Below are positions 32,871-41,068 of a DNA stretch of 64,000 bases, one piece after another. The position numbers were made by a program, and so were the translations under genes. Origin of the DNA: Eikenella corrodens (GTDB taxonomy: Bacteria; Pseudomonadota; Gammaproteobacteria; Burkholderiales; Neisseriaceae); contig NZ_LT906482.1 in the NCBI RefSeq assembly GCF_900187105.1, forward strand, positions 1,116,001-1,180,000, read 5' to 3'. A model generated the notes under the pieces. The model had not been told where the DNA came from and searched no databases. It saw nothing but the letters and a program-made list of their open reading frames with translations. Numbering within the stretch: the stretch's first letter is position 1; the number at the start of each line of letters is the position of its first letter.

Positions 32871-33473
32871 GGCCTCTGCAAACGGCGGCACGGGCGCACC
32901 CAATTGGTGCAGCAGCTGCACGGTTTCAAACACGGGCAGCCCCATCACGCCGCTGAAGCTGCCGGCAAGATGCGCCACAAACACGCCGCCAATGCCTTGG
33001 ATACCGTATGCGCCGGCTTTATCCAGCGGTTCGCCGCTGGCAATATAGGCCGCGATTTCCTGCACGCTCAGTTCTTTAAACCGCACATCGCTGCGCTGTG
33101 CCGCCTCCAGCGTTTGGCCGCCGAGCGACACGCACACCGCCGTCCACACTTGGTGTTCGCGCCCGGAAAGGCTTTCCAGCAGCTCGCGGGCGTGCGCCGC
33201 ATCGCGCGGTTTGCCCAAAATGGCATTGTCCAGCGCCACTACTGTATCGGCGCTCAACAGCGGTTGTGCCAGGGCAAGGCCGCGTTGAGTTGCCAGTTGC
33301 CGTGCTGCCGCGTTTTTCTGCCGTGCCATCCGCGACACATAATCCGCCACCGCTTCGCCCGGCAGCGCCGTTTCGTCGATTTCTGCCGGCAGCAGCACGG
33401 GTTGGAAACCTAATGAAGCCAAAATTTCGCGGCGGCGCGGGCTGGCCGAGGCCAGATAGATGGTGTTGGGCAT
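32859..33473 (-). CDS. maf: Maf family nucleotide pyrophosphatase
   Basis: A 204-residue Maf/YhdE-type enzyme, which hydrolyses non-canonical or modified nucleoside triphosphates to monophosphates and was first linked to septum inhibition. Motifs: YLASASPRRREIL at the start, SADTVVALDNAILGKP with the catalytic Asp, and KAGAYGIQGIGG near residue 157. The C terminus FAEA-I-V-N-stop is partly encoded by the end of a Correia element, so the original tail has been replaced or lost. The core motifs are unaffected. Confidence 0.93.
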   Translation of the reverse strand: MPNTIYLASASPRRREILASLGFQPVLLPAEIDETALPGEAVADYVSRMARQKNAAARQLATQRGLALAQPLLSADTVVALDNAILGKPRDAAHARELLESLSGREHQVWTAVCVSLGGQTLEAAQRSDVRFKELSVQEIAAYIASGEPLDKAGAYGIQGIGGVFVAHLAGSFSGVMGLPVFETVQLLHQLGAPVPPFAEAIVN

Positions 33474-33692
33474 GGCGTTTCTTTACATAGCTGCGGAAGC
33501 CGCTAAGGCTACCTGAAAATCCTGTTTTCCGCGATAGCTAAAACGGGTGAATTTGCGCGAGCGGGGCGGTGTGGCAGATTCCCACGTTGCGCCGCCCGCA
33601 GCCGGAAGCAAAGTTAATCTACTTGAGAACTTGTTTTTCCCGTTCCCGCCCTAATCTTGCGCGGCAAACTGTTTATTTATCCATTAGCAACC

Positions 33693-34817
33693 ATGAGCGA
33701 TCAAGATTATTATCAAACCCTCGGCGTCTCCCGCGATGCCTCCGACGACGAAATTAAAAAGGCCTACCGCAAGCTGGCGATGAAATACCATCCCGACCGC
33801 AACCCCGACAATAAGGAAGCGGAAGAGAAATTCAAAACCATCCAAAAAGCCTACGAAATCCTTTCCGACCGCGAAAAACGCAGCCGCTACGACCAATTCG
33901 GCCAAGCCGGGGTAGACGGCAATGCCGGCGGCTTTGGTGGTTTCAGTGGCGCGGCCGGCTTCGATTTTGGCGATATTTTCAGCCAGATGTTCGGCGGTGG
34001 GGGCGGCACGCGTCAGCAAAACTTCCAAGGCAAAGACCTGCGTTACGATATTGAAATCACGCTGGAAGAAGCCGCAGCCGGCAGCAAAAAACGCATCACC
34101 ATCCCCTCGCATGAAGAGTGCGACATCTGCCACGGCTCCGGCGCCAAACCCGGCACCTCCGCCACCACCTGCTCCACCTGCCACGGCTCCGGCGTGGTGC
34201 ACGTGCGCCAGGCTATTTTCCAGCTGCAGCAAACCTGTCCCACCTGCGGCGGCTCCGGCCGTGAAATCAAAGAGCCGTGCGTTAAATGTCACGGCGCAGG
34301 CCGCGTGAAGAGCCGCAAAACGCTGGATGTGAACATTCCTGCCGGTATCGAAAACGAGCAGCCCATCCGCCTTTCCGGCGAGGGTGAGCCCGGCTCGCAC
34401 GGTGCCCCGGCCGGTGATTTGTATGTGGTGGTGCATATCCGCCGCCACGAAATCTTCGAGCGTAACGGCTTGGATTTGCATTGCGAATTGCCTGTGAGTT
34501 TCACCATCGCCGCTCTGGGCGGCGAAGTGGAAGTGCCCACGCTCAACGGCCGTGTGAAGCTGAATATTCCGAAAGAAACCCAAACCGGCCGCCGCATGCG
34601 CGTGAAAGGCAAGGGCATGAAATCGCTGCGTTCTTCCTCGATGGGCGATTTGTATTGCCACATTGTGGTGGAGACCCCGGTCAATCTCACCGATCGCCAG
34701 CGCGAATTGCTGGAAGAGTTTGAAAAAATCTCCACCGGCCTCGACCGCGCCCAAACCCCGCGCCAGAAATCGTTTATGGACAAACTGCGCGATTTGAAAA
34801 ACGATCTGTTCGACTAA
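33693..34817 (+). CDS. dnaJ: Chaperone DnaJ
   Basis: A 374-residue type I Hsp40 that hands substrates to DnaK and stimulates its ATPase. J domain residues 1-70 with the HPD motif ([10 protein letters not shown]), Gly/Phe-rich region near 75-115, and a zinc domain with four CxxCxGxG-type repeats ([32 protein letters not shown]). The C-terminal substrate domain follows. ATG 33693 gives [12 protein letters not shown]; 12 upstream codons are open but not family-like. dnaK is not adjacent. An uptake-sequence terminator follows. Confidence 0.97.
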   Translation: MSDQDYYQTLGVSRDASDDEIKKAYRKLAMKYHPDRNPDNKEAEEKFKTIQKAYEILSDREKRSRYDQFGQAGVDGNAGGFGGFSGAAGFDFGDIFSQMFGGGGGTRQQNFQGKDLRYDIEITLEEAAAGSKKRITIPSHEECDICHGSGAKPGTSATTCSTCHGSGVVHVRQAIFQLQQTCPTCGGSGREIKEPCVKCHGAGRVKSRKTLDVNIPAGIENEQPIRLSGEGEPGSHGAPAGDLYVVVHIRRHEIFERNGLDLHCELPVSFTIAALGGEVEVPTLNGRVKLNIPKETQTGRRMRVKGKGMKSLRSSSMGDLYCHIVVETPVNLTDRQRELLEEFEKISTGLDRAQTPRQKSFMDKLRDLKNDLFD

Positions 34818-34835
34818 GGCGGCAGCCCGCCGCAC

Positions 34836-34881
34836 AAAAGGCTACCTGAAACCCACTAGGGCGTTTCAGGTAGCCTTTTTT
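34836..34881 (+). terminator. Terminator after dnaJ built from uptake sequences
   Basis: AAAAGGCTACCTGAAAC and GTTTCAGGTAGCCTTTTTT: a 17-bp stem, 10-base loop and a T run. It overlaps the start of a further uptake sequence at 34879. Confidence 0.75.
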
Positions 34882-35209
34882 CAGGTAGCCTGCTGCTTGC
34901 TGTGAACACACTTTTGCAGTATAAACACCTCCGTGCCACATAAAACAACATCATTATTCATCGGCGCTTCAAACCACTTCTCCATTTCCCCAAAACTGCC
35001 GCCAGCCGCCGTGCATCCGCGTGTGTGGCTGAAACCGCCGTCTGTTTTTCAGGTAGCCTTTTGCCAAATCGTTTGCGTGGCATGATATGCAGTGAACCAA
35101 AATAAGAATGGGTAAGGCGAAACAACGTACAGCATTCTTATTTGAATCTTCTACACGCAAGCCCTTGGGCACGGCAGCCCCGCTCACCGCATCCACACAG
35201 GAGAATTTT
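34882..35209. other. Gap between dnaJ and a methyltransferase gene
   Basis: This 328-base gap holds the end of a third uptake sequence near 34890 and one at about 35048. The frame upstream of the methyltransferase is open but has no ribosome site until 35200. I see no small gene I would defend. Confidence 0.4.
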
Positions 35210-35998
35210 ATGAAGAAAGACCAAACCGGCCATCATTTCCTCGCCCGCCTCGGCAAAACCCGCCTGCGCCCCGGCGGCCGTTTCGCCACCGAATGGCTGA
35301 TCAACCAAACCCGCTTCGCCCCCGACACGCAGGTGCTCGAAGTGGCCTGCAATATGGGCACCACCGCCGTAGGGCTGGCGCAGCGTTTCGGCTGCCACAT
35401 CACCGGCGTGGATTTGGACGAAAACGCATTGAATAAGGCCCGGCAAAACATCCGCGCCGCCGGGCTGGAACATCTGGTGCAGGTGCAGCACGCCAACGCC
35501 ACCGAGCTGCCCTTCCCCGATAACAGCTTCGATGTCGTCATCAACGAAGCCATGCTCACCATGCTGCCGCTGGCCAATAAAGAAATGGCGGTGGCCGAAT
35601 ACTTCCGCGTGCTCAAGCCCGGCGGCGTGCTGCTCACGCACGATGTGGTGGTGAGCGAGCACAACACCGAAGAAGCCGTGGAACGCCTGCGCGACACCAT
35701 CCAAGTAAAAGTTACCCCGCTCACCGAAAGCGCCTGGACCGATCTTTTCCACCGCAGCGGCTTCCGCGACATCACCACCATCAGCGGCGGCATGACCCTG
35801 CTCTCGCCCAAGGGCCTGATTTACGACGAAGGCTGGCGGCGTGCCTTCCAAATCGTGAAAAACGCGCTCAAAGCCGAAAACCGCGAAACTTTCAAACGCA
35901 TGTACTGCACCTTCAATGACCCGGCCAAACCCATGGGCTACATTGCCGTACACAGCCGTAAGGCTGCCGATGCCGCTGTGGGCGAACAAAACGCTTGA
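35210..35998 (+). CDS. SAM-dependent class I methyltransferase
   Basis: A 262-residue Rossmann-fold methyltransferase of the UbiE/arsM-like type. Motif I is VLEVACNMGTTAVGLA near residue 43, the acidic end of strand 2 is GVDLDENAL near 67, and motif post-I is ELPFPDNSFDVVINEAML. FRVLKPGGVLLTHD follows. ATG 35210 is fixed by AGGAG and is 34 codons inside the open frame. The Cys in VACNMG and another near residue 241 do not form an obvious arsenic site. Substrate unknown; the neighbours give no clue. Confidence 0.8.
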   Translation: MKKDQTGHHFLARLGKTRLRPGGRFATEWLINQTRFAPDTQVLEVACNMGTTAVGLAQRFGCHITGVDLDENALNKARQNIRAAGLEHLVQVQHANATELPFPDNSFDVVINEAMLTMLPLANKEMAVAEYFRVLKPGGVLLTHDVVVSEHNTEEAVERLRDTIQVKVTPLTESAWTDLFHRSGFRDITTISGGMTLLSPKGLIYDEGWRRAFQIVKNALKAENRETFKRMYCTFNDPAKPMGYIAVHSRKAADAAVGEQNA

Positions 35999-36023
35999 AT
36001 GTTTTGTACATGCCGGATGTAGG

Positions 36024-36064
36024 AAAGGCTACCTGAAAATCTACTGGGATTTCAGGTAGCCTTT
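36024..36064 (+). terminator. Uptake-sequence hairpin after the methyltransferase gene
   Basis: AAAGGCTACCTGAAA and TTTCAGGTAGCCTTT: a 15-bp stem with an 11-base loop. Confidence 0.6.
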
Positions 36065-36166
36065 TGGCGATGGCTGGGGTTTCGTGGTTCAGGGTTGGCG
36101 CGTTTCAGAGGGAAAGTTGAGCAAAAACGCATGAGCAAAACTTGTCAGCCACCGCTTCAAGCAGGG

Positions 36167-37015
36167 TTAATTTACCCGTCCGCCGGCGAAACCGACTTCC
36201 TTGTTCGGCTGATTGTTGAAATGTGCCTTACCGGCAATTTCATTGGCTTGCGGACCAAAAATGCCGAGCTCGTAATTACCCGCCCCGTGTGTGGCAGAAT
36301 TGGCTGCGCCGTTAATCACATTATGACCATGCGGGTTTTGGGTAATCGGTGCTTCTGCCAAATCAATATTGCCGAAACCGTTTAAGCCGGTAATCGAGCC
36401 GTGGCCTTTTCTTGCACCGTAATCAATTTGATAGTTCAAACCATTGCTGTGGTCAGCTGAGCCGGTAACCGAGCCTGTCATTGCCCGGCCTTTATAGGTG
36501 ATGATGCCTTGGGTGGGCAGATTGCTGGTGAATTCACCTTGGATGGAGCGAACATAGAAGTCGCGGGTTGGCGTGGCCGGATGGCCGGGCTCGATTCTGT
36601 TGTGCAGTTGCGCGCCCACCACGGCGGAGTAGGCCTGTTTGTAAACTTCCAAAACGCCGCTTTCCATTTGGTTCCCACTGCTATCTTTCAGCACATAGGG
36701 CAGGGAGGTGAAGGCGTTCTGCCGTTTGTGGCCGATAGGGATTGTATCGCGGCTGGAGTAGTCTTTTTCATGATTCTGTGTGCCGATGAATTGGTCGTCT
36801 GTAATCCTGATAGTCGATGCCTGTCTACTGCCTATGGTGGGCAGTAGACCTGTGTGGGTGAACTCATCCGAGCCGATATTGCTCAGTTGGCGATAACCGC
36901 CTTCTTTGGGTGTAAACGGATCAGTAATCGCATTGGCCAGTGAGTTACCGGCGCTGCCGCAGCCGCCTAGGGTAAGGGCAGTGATGGCAATGTAAAGAAT
37001 GTGATGCTTTTGCAT
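36167..37015 (-). CDS. Surface lipoprotein, likely Slam substrate
   Basis: A 282-residue lipoprotein with signal peptide and lipobox LGGC (Cys near residue 19). The mature part looks like the beta-rich handle and barrel domains of the TbpB/HpuA/fHbp group. FTSNLPTQGIITYKGRAMTG starts a barrel near residue 161, then IDYGARKGHGSITGLNGFGNIDLAEA, and near the C terminus YELGIFGPQANEIAGKAHF, the phrase typical of Slam-exported lipoproteins. AAAGGA is the ribosome site. The divergent neighbour is a Slam translocon, so this protein is probably flipped to the outside of the outer membrane. The ligand (iron carrier, haem or a host factor) cannot be told from sequence. Confidence 0.8.
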   Translation of the reverse strand: MQKHHILYIAITALTLGGCGSAGNSLANAITDPFTPKEGGYRQLSNIGSDEFTHTGLLPTIGSRQASTIRITDDQFIGTQNHEKDYSSRDTIPIGHKRQNAFTSLPYVLKDSSGNQMESGVLEVYKQAYSAVVGAQLHNRIEPGHPATPTRDFYVRSIQGEFTSNLPTQGIITYKGRAMTGSVTGSADHSNGLNYQIDYGARKGHGSITGLNGFGNIDLAEAPITQNPHGHNVINGAANSATHGAGNYELGIFGPQANEIAGKAHFNNQPNKEVGFAGGRVN

Positions 37016-37207
37016 GTCAAATCCTTTCGTTTTGTTGCAGGGAATACTATTTGGATTGGATACAGTATAACACGGCGCTTGGCAGGAAATATGACGAATA
37101 TCAAATAGTTTGATATTTATTGGTAGTGAAAAGCTGGTTTGTTGGTTAATTTAGGCAAGAAAATTTACGTTCTTTTTTGAATATAAAATTTGTAAAAAAG
37201 GATATAA
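37016..37207. other. Control region between the surface lipoprotein and Slam genes
   Basis: This AT-rich stretch is part of the 387-base gap between the two divergent genes. It carries a possible lipoprotein -10 box (TATACT on the minus strand, 37064-37069) and a dyad at 37097-37117. No uptake sequences occur in it, unlike most gaps here. Confidence 0.5.
37097..37117. promoter_or_regulatory. 9-bp palindrome, candidate operator
   Basis: AATATCAAA, three bases, TTTGATATT is a perfect dyad. It sits about 30 bases upstream of the possible lipoprotein -10 box. It looks like a repressor or activator site; it does not match a Fur box. Confidence 0.5.
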
Positions 37208-37363
37208 ATGGTTAAGCCAGAACAGCTAAATCTGCTTGAAAACAGACGAGAAATTCGCCATTTTGTCCACAAAAAGGCGGTTGTGGCCGAGTGGAGTCAT
37301 TATCATTTCCTGCGTTTTACAAATGTTAGTTCAGGTTTGGCGGGCATATTGAATCCGCTATAA
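37208..37363 (+). CDS. Possible 51-residue protein ahead of Slam
   Basis: An open frame from ATG 37208 with a good AAAAAAGGATATAA ribosome site to TAA 37363. The product (MVKPEQLNLLENRR at the start) is basic with no membrane span and resembles nothing I know. The last codons overlap the likely Slam promoter, which weakens the case; it may be chance or a leader peptide. Confidence 0.3.
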   Translation: MVKPEQLNLLENRREIRHFVHKKAVVAEWSHYHFLRFTNVSSGLAGILNPL

Positions 37364-37364
37364 T
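37337..37364 (+). promoter_or_regulatory. Promoter of the Slam gene
   Basis: TTGGCG (37337-37342) and TATAAT (37359-37364) are 16 bases apart, 38 bases before the Slam start codon. Confidence 0.6.
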
Positions 37365-37402
37365 CCGCCCGTTTATAGATTTTGCCGCAAAGAAAGCGTT
37401 GG

Positions 37403-38842
37403 ATGAGAATACAGAACAAGCCGCGGCTGGCCGCCTGCCTGCTGCTGTTGCCTTTTCAGGTAGCCTTGGCCGATCTGCCGGCAGACAGGCTGGAAACCGA
37501 GCCGGATACCGGCTTCGACATCACGCCAGCGGCCGCGCCGCAGGTGGAGGCTGCGCCCGCTCCTGCCAACACTCAGCCCGACAAACGCCTGCAAATGAGC
37601 CGCGAAGAATTGCTCCAGCGCCCCGAGCTGCTGCAACAGGCGCTCAGCTATGCCGTGCTCACCCACAATGCCGACGGCGCGGCACTGCTGCTGCCGATTT
37701 ATCTCGAATTGCCCGGGCCGCACGATGCGCTGCTGGTGGCTTTGGCACAGGCGCTGATTGCCCGTGCCAAGGGCGACTACCAGCGCGCCATCGGCCTCTA
37801 CCGCGCCGTGCTGGCCGCCGATCCCGATATCCCGCCGGTGCGCCTTTCGCTGGCGCAAAGTCTGTTTGAAAATCGTGCCGACAAAGATGCGCGGCAAGAG
37901 TTCGAACATTTCCGCCAAACTCCCAATCTCGCGCCCGAGCTGCAACAGCTTGCCGGGCAATACCTGGAAGCCCTGCGCAAACGCGACCGCTGGAGCTTCG
38001 GCGGCAGCGTAAACTTCATCAGCGACAGCAATGTAAACAACGCCGGACGCGAGCGCGAAATCCGCACCTCGCGCGGCGTATGGACACTGCCCGAGCCCGA
38101 GTCCGCCCAAGGCTTCGCCTACCGCCTCAACGCCGATCGCGACTGGAACGTACACGGCAACCTCTACTGGCGGCTCAGCCTCGACGACTACGGCAAATTC
38201 TATTGGAATAACCACAAATACGACGACCAAATCGCCCGCCTCAGCAGCGGCCCCGCCTACAAAACCGCCCGTGCCGAAGCCGCCGTTACCCCTTATTACG
38301 AGCGCCGCTGGTATGGCACACACAAATACTCGCGCGAAGTCGGCGTGCGCGCCGAATGGCAATATTGGCTCACCCCGCGCCATAAAATATTGAGCGCGCT
38401 TGAAATCGGCGAGCAGCGCCACGACCGCCGCCGCTGGCTCGACGGCGACAGCTACACCGCTTCCGGCACTTGGCTCTTCGTGCGCAGCCCCACCCAATAT
38501 TTCAGCTTCGGCCTCGACTGGCTGCGCAAAACCGCCGAAGACAACAGCGAATCCTACACCCGCAAAGGCCTGCGCTTGGGCTGGACGCAGCAATGGGGCT
38601 GGGGGCTCACCACCTCCGCCCAAATCAGCGCCGGCCACCGCAGCTACGACGCCCCCGACCTGTTCCGCATCACCCGCCGCGACCACGAGCTTGCCGCCAG
38701 CCTGGTGCTCTCCCACCGCAAACTGCAATTCGCCGGCATCACCCCGCAGCTGGTGGGCACCTGGCAGCGGGTAAACAGCAACCACTTCTTCTATCCCTAC
38801 CGCAAAGGCAACGTGTTTATCCAGTTTGGGCGTTCGTTCTAA
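37403..38842 (+). CDS. Surface lipoprotein assembly modifier (Slam, type XI secretion)
   Basis: A 479-residue outer-membrane protein of the Slam (DUF560) family, which moves lipoproteins across the outer membrane to the cell surface. A signal peptide (RLAACLLLLPFQVALA) is followed by a linker and an N-terminal TPR-like helical domain (about 65-190; QRAIGLYRAVLAADPDIPPVRLSLAQSLFE). A barrel of some 14 strands then starts at DRWSFGGSVNFISDSNVNNA. It ends in FIQFGRSF, a typical barrel signal with terminal Phe. ATG 37403 is 7 codons inside the open frame. It is divergent from its probable substrate gene. An uptake sequence (37455-37466) encodes part of the signal peptide. Confidence 0.93.
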   Translation: MRIQNKPRLAACLLLLPFQVALADLPADRLETEPDTGFDITPAAAPQVEAAPAPANTQPDKRLQMSREELLQRPELLQQALSYAVLTHNADGAALLLPIYLELPGPHDALLVALAQALIARAKGDYQRAIGLYRAVLAADPDIPPVRLSLAQSLFENRADKDARQEFEHFRQTPNLAPELQQLAGQYLEALRKRDRWSFGGSVNFISDSNVNNAGREREIRTSRGVWTLPEPESAQGFAYRLNADRDWNVHGNLYWRLSLDDYGKFYWNNHKYDDQIARLSSGPAYKTARAEAAVTPYYERRWYGTHKYSREVGVRAEWQYWLTPRHKILSALEIGEQRHDRRRWLDGDSYTASGTWLFVRSPTQYFSFGLDWLRKTAEDNSESYTRKGLRLGWTQQWGWGLTTSAQISAGHRSYDAPDLFRITRRDHELAASLVLSHRKLQFAGITPQLVGTWQRVNSNHFFYPYRKGNVFIQFGRSF

Positions 38843-38868
38843 CGTTGTAGGCTGGTAATGGAAAAAGG

Positions 38869-38899
38869 AAAGGCTACCTGAAAGTTTCAGGTAGCCTTT
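38869..38899 (+). terminator. Uptake-sequence terminator after Slam
   Basis: AAAGGCTACCTGAAA, one base, TTTCAGGTAGCCTTT. Its near-perfect 15-bp stem ends just before a Correia element. Confidence 0.65.
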
Positions 38900-38904
38900 T
38901 GCAC

Positions 38905-39005
38905 TGTAGTGGATTAAGTTTAAACCAGTACGGCGTTGCCTTGCCGTTCTATCCGTACTGCCTGCGGCTTCGTCGCCTTGCCCTGATTTTTGTTAATCCA
39001 CTATA
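38905..39005. repeat. Correia-type element between Slam and trmJ
   Basis: A 101-base element with ends TGTAGTGGATTAA and TTAATCCACTATA and core CCAGTACGGCGTTGCC, TCTATCCGTACTG, CGTCGCCTTGCCCTGA. Its left base pair has one change from TATAGTGG. It ends 10 bases from the trmJ stop codon. Confidence 0.87.
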
Positions 39006-39015
39006 AAAGCGCCAT

Positions 39016-39822
39016 TTAATCTTTCAGCCGCTGCGAAATCCTGTTCCACAAGCCGCGCAGCAGGTCGATGTCTTCGCGGCTGGGAGAGGCGCGGTCGAAG
39101 AGGCTGTGCAGGCGGCGCATCATGCGCTCTTGGTTGCGGCGGTTGGCAAAGCCGGTTTGCTCGATGATTTGCTCCAAGTGGTCCACCATGCCGCGCGTTT
39201 GGCTTTGGGTGGCGGGCGTATGTGCTTGCTGCAGCTGGCTCATGCCGATGCCAGTTTGGCTGAAAATTTCGTAGCACACCACTTGCACGGCCTGGGCGAG
39301 GTTGAGCGAGAAATAGGCGGGATTGCCGCTGATGGTGAGCAGGCGGTTGCAGCGTTGCACTTCATCAATATTCAGGCCGAAAGTTTCGTTGCCGAATACG
39401 AGGGCTACCTGAAAACCTTGCTGCGCAGCCTGCAGTAGCTCGGGCACGAGTTCGCGCGGGGTGTGCAGCGGCGCGGAGAGTTCGCGGCGGCGGCTGGTGA
39501 GGGCGCAGCTCAAGACGGTGTCGGCCAGCGCTTCATCTAAGCTGGCCACAATTTGCGCCTGCTCCAGCACGTCGCGCGCGCCGGAAGCGAGAATGAAGCT
39601 TTCTTCCGGCAGCTGGAACGCGGCAGCCTGGGCGGCATCGAAAGTAGGCGGCTCGGGGGTCATCGGCGTGGCCATCAGGTTGGGTGCGACTAGGGTGAGG
39701 CGGTTCAAGCCCATGGTTTTCATGGCGCGGGCGGCGGCGCCGATGTTGCCGGGATGGCTGGTGCGGGTGAGCACCACGTGGATGTGGCGCAGATAGTCGG
39801 GAACGGTGGGGGTGTCTGTCAT
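39016..39822 (-). CDS. trmJ: tRNA (cytidine/uridine-2'-O-)-methyltransferase TrmJ
   Basis: A 268-residue SPOUT methyltransferase that adds 2'-O-methyl groups to position 32 of certain tRNAs in E. coli. The knotted domain is recognisable by HVVLTRTSHPGNIGAAARAMKTMG near residue 15, VALVFGNETFGLN near 137 and NPAYFSLNLAQAVQVVCYE near 166. A C-terminal helical extension after 190 is as in TrmJ, not TrmL. ATG 39822 is the family start. An uptake sequence lies inside near 39401. Confidence 0.9.
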   Translation of the reverse strand: MTDTPTVPDYLRHIHVVLTRTSHPGNIGAAARAMKTMGLNRLTLVAPNLMATPMTPEPPTFDAAQAAAFQLPEESFILASGARDVLEQAQIVASLDEALADTVLSCALTSRRRELSAPLHTPRELVPELLQAAQQGFQVALVFGNETFGLNIDEVQRCNRLLTISGNPAYFSLNLAQAVQVVCYEIFSQTGIGMSQLQQAHTPATQSQTRGMVDHLEQIIEQTGFANRRNQERMMRRLHSLFDRASPSREDIDLLRGLWNRISQRLKD

Positions 39823-39958
39823 ATCAATCGGTTTCAGCGGCGATCAAAGCACGGCTTCCTTGCCAGCGGCATTGGCTGGCTTGGTTGGAGGAGTTGTACG
39901 GGCAATGATTAAGCACGATTTTTGGGTATTCAAGGCATTTTGTGCTGAGTGGGCGGGC

Positions 39959-40441
39959 TCACGATTCAAAGCGTTTGTCGGAACGCAAATTTTCCGGGCG
40001 CAGCGTTTTCCCTTCCAGCCAGCCATTTCGAACCTGGGTTTGCTGGTCGAAATAAGAATAGTAGGGCTTGATATCGAGCAGCGGGCTGCCGTTGAGCATA
40101 TCTACGCCTTTGAAATGCACGATATTCCCGACCACGCTTTCCACGCGCACAATCGACATGCCGATACGGTTTGGCCGTTTGGGCGAGCGGGTGGCGAAAA
40201 TGCCGTGCGGCAGCGTGTCCATAAACGGCACCACCTCCAGCTGATAGCCGGATATTTTATGCAGCAAGAACAGCAGGATGATATGCGAGAAGCCGTCTAA
40301 ATCCTTTAAGCCAGGCACAAATTTTTCATCCAGCACGGCTTTGCCGCGCGTGTCGGCCAGCACAGACGGCTGTATCGGCATATCGGCGATGTCGTTAAAC
40401 GGCGTTTCGAGGCGGCCGATGGGGCTAAGTGTAATCTCCAT
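39959..40441 (-). CDS. TsaA-domain protein (TrmO-like tRNA methyltransferase)
   Basis: A 160-residue single-domain TsaA protein. E. coli TrmO, which N6-methylates threonylcarbamoyl-A37 of tRNA, has the same fold but is longer (about 235 residues), lacking its C-terminal part here. Family motifs are GFSHIILLFLLH near residue 50, HGIFATRSPKRPNRIGMSIV near 80 and LDIKPYYSYFD near 120. A tRNA target fits the trmJ neighbour. It begins 6 bases past the stop codon of the acyltransferase gene, so it is in the same transcript. Confidence 0.82.
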   Translation of the reverse strand: MEITLSPIGRLETPFNDIADMPIQPSVLADTRGKAVLDEKFVPGLKDLDGFSHIILLFLLHKISGYQLEVVPFMDTLPHGIFATRSPKRPNRIGMSIVRVESVVGNIVHFKGVDMLNGSPLLDIKPYYSYFDQQTQVRNGWLEGKTLRPENLRSDKRFES

Positions 40442-40447
40442 ATATCA

Positions 40448-41068
40448 TCAATCGGTTTCAGCCGTCTGGGCTTCACGCAGCGGCCAAGACAAACGATGTT
40501 TATGCTTCGGCTCGATGCCGCGAAACAGCGCGGCCAGTGCGGCGTGGTCGGCGGCCATGTCGGCGGTGGGGGTAAACAGCGGCAGGAAGCGCACTTCGCG
40601 CCGCCCGTAGTCGATCGCCACCGGCAATACCGGCACACTGGCGCCGCGGGCAATCCGCCAGTAGCCGCTTTTCCATTTGGGCGCAGCGTGGCGTGTGCCT
40701 TCCGGCGAAATGCCGAGAAACAGCTGCTCATTGCGGCGGAAGGCGGCCACGGCTTCGTCCACTACGCCGCCGGCGCGTTCCCTATCCAGCGGCATCACGC
40801 CCGCCCAGCGCAAAAATGCCGCCAAGCCGGGCACGGCAAACAGGCTTTTCTTGCCGAAGATGCTCATTTTCAAATCCAAAGCCAACAGAGCAGGCAACAC
40901 ATACAGCCCGTCGAAATTCGACGTGTGCGGCACGGCCACCACCACGCATTTGGCCACATCCGGCACGCTGCCTGCGATGCGCCAGCCCAACAGCCGGAGT
41001 AAAGCGGCCGCCACACGGCGGCTGATTCCGCCGCCCCGGCGCGGCACCTGCGGCGGCAGCGGCATCAT
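40448..41068 (-). CDS. 1-acyl-glycerol-3-phosphate acyltransferase family protein
   Basis: A 206-residue PlsC-type acyltransferase. The catalytic HTSNFDG motif (His-x4-Asp) is near residue 48 and the substrate motif SPEGTR near 119. WKSGYWRIARGASVPVLPVAIDYGRREV follows. One hydrophobic helix near residue 62 (LPALLALDL) and AVPGLAAFLRWAGVMPLDR suggest peripheral membrane binding. It overlaps the ribE stop by 4 bases (ATGA), so it is translationally coupled. It could be a second or atypical LPA acyltransferase; the acyl donor is unknown. Confidence 0.85.
   Translation of the reverse strand: MMPLPPQVPRRGGGISRRVAAALLRLLGWRIAGSVPDVAKCVVVAVPHTSNFDGLYVLPALLALDLKMSIFGKKSLFAVPGLAAFLRWAGVMPLDRERAGGVVDEAVAAFRRNEQLFLGISPEGTRHAAPKWKSGYWRIARGASVPVLPVAIDYGRREVRFLPLFTPTADMAADHAALAALFRGIEPKHKHRLSWPLREAQTAETD

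Noticed and set aside
37403-37403. A start of Slam at TTG 37382
   Set aside because: It would add seven basic residues before a good signal peptide; ATG 37403 is the better start.
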